Shown here: one piece after another, positions 61,529-64,000 of the stretch | Layout of the letters: each line of letters starts with the position of its first letter | Position numbering within the stretch: position 1 is the first letter of the stretch | NCBI GenBank assembly: GCA_026708085.1 | Contig: JAPOVP010000010.1 | Location: 1 to 64,000 of the forward strand | DNA length: 64,000 nucleotides | From: Caldilineaceae bacterium | Lineage (GTDB): Bacteria; Chloroflexota; Anaerolineae; Caldilineales; Caldilineaceae | Direction: 5' to 3' | Program-made: the position numbers and the translations under genes | The notes under the pieces: generated by a model | Database searches by the model: none | Told to the model about the DNA's origin: nothing | The model's input: the letters and a program-made list of their open reading frames with translations, nothing else

Positions 61529-62929
61529 ATGTCCACCCCAATCAAATTGACCGTCATCGGCGCCGGCAGCGCCCAATTCTCGCTCGGTCTTGTTAAAGAC
61601 ATCTGCCTTACAGAATCTCTCAGCGGCAGCCTCATCTCCTTCATGGATATTGACGCCGACAGGCTCGATATGATCCATAAGCTCGGCGCTCGCTACGCCA
61701 ATGAACTAGGCTCCGACCTCCGCTTCGAAAGCACCACCGACCGGCGCGATGCCCTCCAGGACGCCGACTTTGTCATCAACACCGCCTCCGCCAGCAGCCA
61801 CCAGAAACAACGAGACGGGCGCGAGCTGATGGATAGGTACGGCTACTATCACGGCGGGCGTATGCGCCAGAGCAACTTCGTCAACCTCGACCTCATGCTC
61901 GGCGTGACCAGTGACATGGAGGATATCTGCCCCGATGCATGGCTGATCCAGTCAGGCAATCCCGTCTACCAGGGCTGCACCCTCATGACCCGCACCTCCA
62001 GCATTAAGGTCTGTGGCCTCTGCCATGGCCACTACGGCGTCTACGAAATCGCCAGAACACTCGGCTTGACCGACCTCGCCGATGTCACCTGGCAGGCGCC
62101 CGGCCTCAACCACAACATCTGGCTTACCCACTTCTACTACAAGGGCGCAGACGCCTACCCGATGCTCGAAAAGTGGATCGCGGAAGAGGGTGAAAACTTC
62201 TGGCAGACCCACGTCGCCGAGCGCACACACGACATTCAGATGAGCCGCGGCACCATCCATATGTACCGTATGTACGGTCTCATGCCCATCGGGGATACAC
62301 CCCGCCGCGGCGCCTGGTGGTACCATACCGACATCGACACCAAAATGTGGTGGTTCCCCCAACCTTGGGGCGGACCCGACACCCACCTCGCCCGGCCATA
62401 CTTTGTCGACAACCTGGAGAAGCGCGTCGCCCAGATGACCGAACTGACCAGCGACCCCGCCTCCAGCCTCATCGAAGCCTTCGGCTCGGAAAAGACCCAC
62501 GAGCAGCAGGTGCCCATTATCGACGGCCTGGTCAATGACAATGAAGGCCAGTATCAGGTAAACGTGCCCAACCACGGCGCGCTGGCAGGTGTTCCCGAGG
62601 ATGTCGTCGTCGAAGTCCCCGCCATCGTCAACAGGAGCGGCATCCACCCCCTCCGCGTCGACCCGTTGCCGCAGAAAATCCTCTATACCCAAATAATGCC
62701 CGAAGTTCTCGAAATGGAACGGGAACTCCTCGCCTTCCAGACCGGAGACCGCTCACTCCTCTTCCTCGACGCGCTCGAATGTGAACAGACTCATTCCTAC
62801 AACCAGGCGCTCTCCGTCTTTGAAGAGCTCATGCAGATGGACGGAAACGAAAAACTTAACGAACATTTCATGTGGGGCCCCGGCCAGGACATGTTGCGCC
62901 AGCCCGTCCGCACCAAGGAACCCGCCTGA
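61529..62929 (+). CDS. Glycoside hydrolase family 4 (alpha-glucosidase/galactosidase/galacturonidase type)
   Basis: 466 residues. GH4 enzymes use NAD and a divalent metal. The dinucleotide loop is IGAGSAQFSLGLVKDI (residues 10-25). The metal ligands are the Cys in VCGLCHGHYGVYEI and the His in APGLNHNIWLTHF, the standard GH4 pair. SGNPVYQG is the conserved Asn-Pro segment. The C-terminal text TQIMPEVLEMERELLAFQTG fits the family. AAGGAG precedes the ATG. Specificity (alpha-glucoside, galactoside or galacturonide) cannot be set by eye. With the lyase-like protein at 54924, a galacturonide-related role is an attractive inference. Confidence 0.91.
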   Translation: MSTPIKLTVIGAGSAQFSLGLVKDICLTESLSGSLISFMDIDADRLDMIHKLGARYANELGSDLRFESTTDRRDALQDADFVINTASASSHQKQRDGRELMDRYGYYHGGRMRQSNFVNLDLMLGVTSDMEDICPDAWLIQSGNPVYQGCTLMTRTSSIKVCGLCHGHYGVYEIARTLGLTDLADVTWQAPGLNHNIWLTHFYYKGADAYPMLEKWIAEEGENFWQTHVAERTHDIQMSRGTIHMYRMYGLMPIGDTPRRGAWWYHTDIDTKMWWFPQPWGGPDTHLARPYFVDNLEKRVAQMTELTSDPASSLIEAFGSEKTHEQQVPIIDGLVNDNEGQYQVNVPNHGALAGVPEDVVVEVPAIVNRSGIHPLRVDPLPQKILYTQIMPEVLEMERELLAFQTGDRSLLFLDALECEQTHSYNQALSVFEELMQMDGNEKLNEHFMWGPGQDMLRQPVRTKEPA

Positions 62930-62953
62930 ACTGGTCGCGCCGCGCCGTAACGC

Positions 62954-62991
62954 ACTGCATGGGGCGTGGAGGGAAGACACCGCGTCCCATG
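62954..62991 (+). terminator. Stem-loop after the GH4 gene
   Basis: TGCATGGGGCGTG pairs with CGCGTCCCATGCA over 13 bp (two G-U pairs) with a 12-base loop, 24 bases after the stop. No T-run follows, so it is a possible factor-dependent or weak terminator. Confidence 0.5.
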
Positions 62992-63012
62992 CACCTTCTA
63001 TGACATAGTTCC

Positions 63013-64000
63013 GTGCGCATACTCTTCACCATTCCACGCCTTATCGGTGGACTGACACTCCTAACCTACAAGCGTCTCGCCGGCAACCTGGGTCTGGCCC
63101 TGCTGGCGCTCTTCCAAATCGTGCTGACCGTCGGCCTCCTCAGCAGCGCTGGTTTCTTCGCCCAGGCCGTCGACAGAGTGATTCTTAACGAAGAACTGGA
63201 CGCCCTCAGCTCGCGTACCGGCCGCCCTCCCTTCACCACGCGCGTATACTTCTTCCCCTCCTCTCGCAAACCCATGGACGTGCCCGCCGCCGAACGCGCC
63301 GGCCGCAGTGTCGCCGCTACACTTTCCAGCGAGATCGGCCTTCCCATCGACGATGTCGGCGTCCACCTTGAGAGTGGCAGTATGATGTTGCTGTCCCCGG
63401 AAGGCGACGAGCGTTACGGCGAAGAAAGCAAATTCCTGACACAGGTTGACCTCGTCTACCTCGCCGGCGTCGCGCCCGAGCTGGAGATCACCGCCGGCTC
63501 CGTCTGGGAAGATCCAACTGGCGACCAGGCATCCACCGGTATCCTGCCGGTTCTCATGCATGACAATCTCGCCGCCGACATGGGCGTCCGTCCCGGCGAG
63601 AAATTCCGCGTCGCACCAACCGCCGCCCTGCCCGGTACTGAGGTGGAAATCATCGGCCTGTGGCGAGCCCGCGACCCCGACGACACATTCTGGTTCCGCC
63701 CCCCCGACATCTCGATGAAGGAAGCCCTGTTCGTGCGGCGGGCCGACTATCTTCAGCGCGTGCAGCCCATGGTCGCCGGCAGCTCCCGCTTCGCCAGCTG
63801 GCGCATCTCCCTCGACGATAGCTCACTCAATCCTGCCTTCGCCGCCGCCTACGCCCGCGGCTTCGAAAAGGGCATGACCGTCATCGGCAAATACCTGCCC
63901 GGTGCCGAACTGGATGTTTCCCCGCTTGACCCGCTCAAGGAATTCGTCCAGCGTCAGACGACGCTGACCGTCCTGCTCCTCAGCATGAACGTGCCCGCCA
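63013..64000 (+). CDS. FtsX-like ABC permease, partial (runs off the window)
   Basis: An open frame starts at GTG 63013 and is still open at the last base: 329 codons, with no stop. The protein has an N-terminal membrane helix (LGLALLALFQIVLTVGLLSS) and then a large extracytoplasmic domain. Several segments parallel the paralogue at 40462: LEITAGSVWEDPTGDQ, LAADMGVRPGEKFRV, VEIIGLWRARDPDDTFWF. The fold is that of MacB/FtsX-type permeases. The first transmembrane bundle seems to begin at the window edge (TLTVLLLSMNVPA). No adjacent ATPase is visible. The start is tentative: no clear ribosome site, and earlier in-frame starts were not found. Confidence 0.8.
   Translation, partial: MRILFTIPRLIGGLTLLTYKRLAGNLGLALLALFQIVLTVGLLSSAGFFAQAVDRVILNEELDALSSRTGRPPFTTRVYFFPSSRKPMDVPAAERAGRSVAATLSSEIGLPIDDVGVHLESGSMMLLSPEGDERYGEESKFLTQVDLVYLAGVAPELEITAGSVWEDPTGDQASTGILPVLMHDNLAADMGVRPGEKFRVAPTAALPGTEVEIIGLWRARDPDDTFWFRPPDISMKEALFVRRADYLQRVQPMVAGSSRFASWRISLDDSSLNPAFAAAYARGFEKGMTVIGKYLPGAELDVSPLDPLKEFVQRQTTLTVLLLSMNVPA

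Noticed and set aside
1..64000. Insertion sequences or prophage
   Set aside because: No transposase, integrase or phage structural protein was found. The only mobile-looking DNA is the non-coding element family.

Overview
The window looks like chromosome from a GC-rich, probably Chloroflexota-type heterotroph (Caldilineaceae or Anaerolineae relatives are my best guess). The basis is the gene repertoire rather than a phylogenetic marker: many family-5 (Dpp/Opp-type) ABC importers, Tat-exported lipoprotein solute-binding proteins, sulfatases, phytanoyl-CoA dioxygenase-like enzymes, Gfo/Idh/MocA oxidoreductases, Uma2 nucleases, and intergenic REP-like GTAGGGGCA hairpins. I see no rRNA, tRNA, CRISPR array, transposase, phage gene or origin.

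Layout. 1-1483 is non-coding and holds a truncated interspersed element and a degenerate 121-bp tandem repeat. 1484-17190 (+) carries a complete Dpp/Opp-type importer (binding protein, two permeases, two ATPases, small membrane protein), then a second importer with two near-duplicate binding proteins and two permeases but no ATPase, then two cupins flanking a Gfo/Idh/MocA oxidoreductase. 17246-17560 is a ribbon-helix-helix/UPF0175 protein sharing a two-way terminator with the next block. 17666-22865 (-) is a third, partial importer (one permease, one ATPase) plus an 898-residue protein of unknown function. 23060-25299 holds housekeeping genes prs (-) and rdgB (+), and 25476-26787 two paralogous 118-residue membrane proteins.

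27082-47847 is about 21 kb of genes all on the minus strand. It encodes a CUT1-type sugar importer without ATPase, a large FtsX-like permease, two TIM-barrel epimerases, an oxidoreductase, an SDR, an amidohydrolase of the adenosine deaminase family, a monooxygenase-fold protein, two gamma-glutamyltransferase-like Ntn hydrolases, a sulfatase, a phytanoyl-CoA dioxygenase-like enzyme, an enolase-superfamily dehydratase, an RraA-like protein and a cyclase. I infer a catabolic region that imports and trims modified sugars or related compounds. No transcription factor is encoded inside it.

48681-54164 is an accessory patch: orphan mazE with what looks like a decayed mazF, a HEAT/zinc protein, a LOG-family protein, an AlbA_2-type protein cut by an amber codon, a second sulfatase and a Uma2 nuclease. 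54924-64000 has a rhamnogalacturonan-lyase-like protein, a beta-propeller glycosidase-like protein, a toxin-antitoxin pair, a glutaredoxin-thioredoxin reductase fusion, another phytanoyl-CoA dioxygenase-like enzyme, a GH4 glycosidase and the start of a second FtsX-like permease that runs off the window.

The most distinctive non-coding signal is a family of about 460-bp interspersed elements (four copies). They carry strong internal hairpins, heptamer arrays and, in one copy, 15-bp flanking direct repeats. Hairpins following the three family-5 binding-protein genes, and recurring short intergenic words next to stop codons, are further patterns that gene annotation does not explain.
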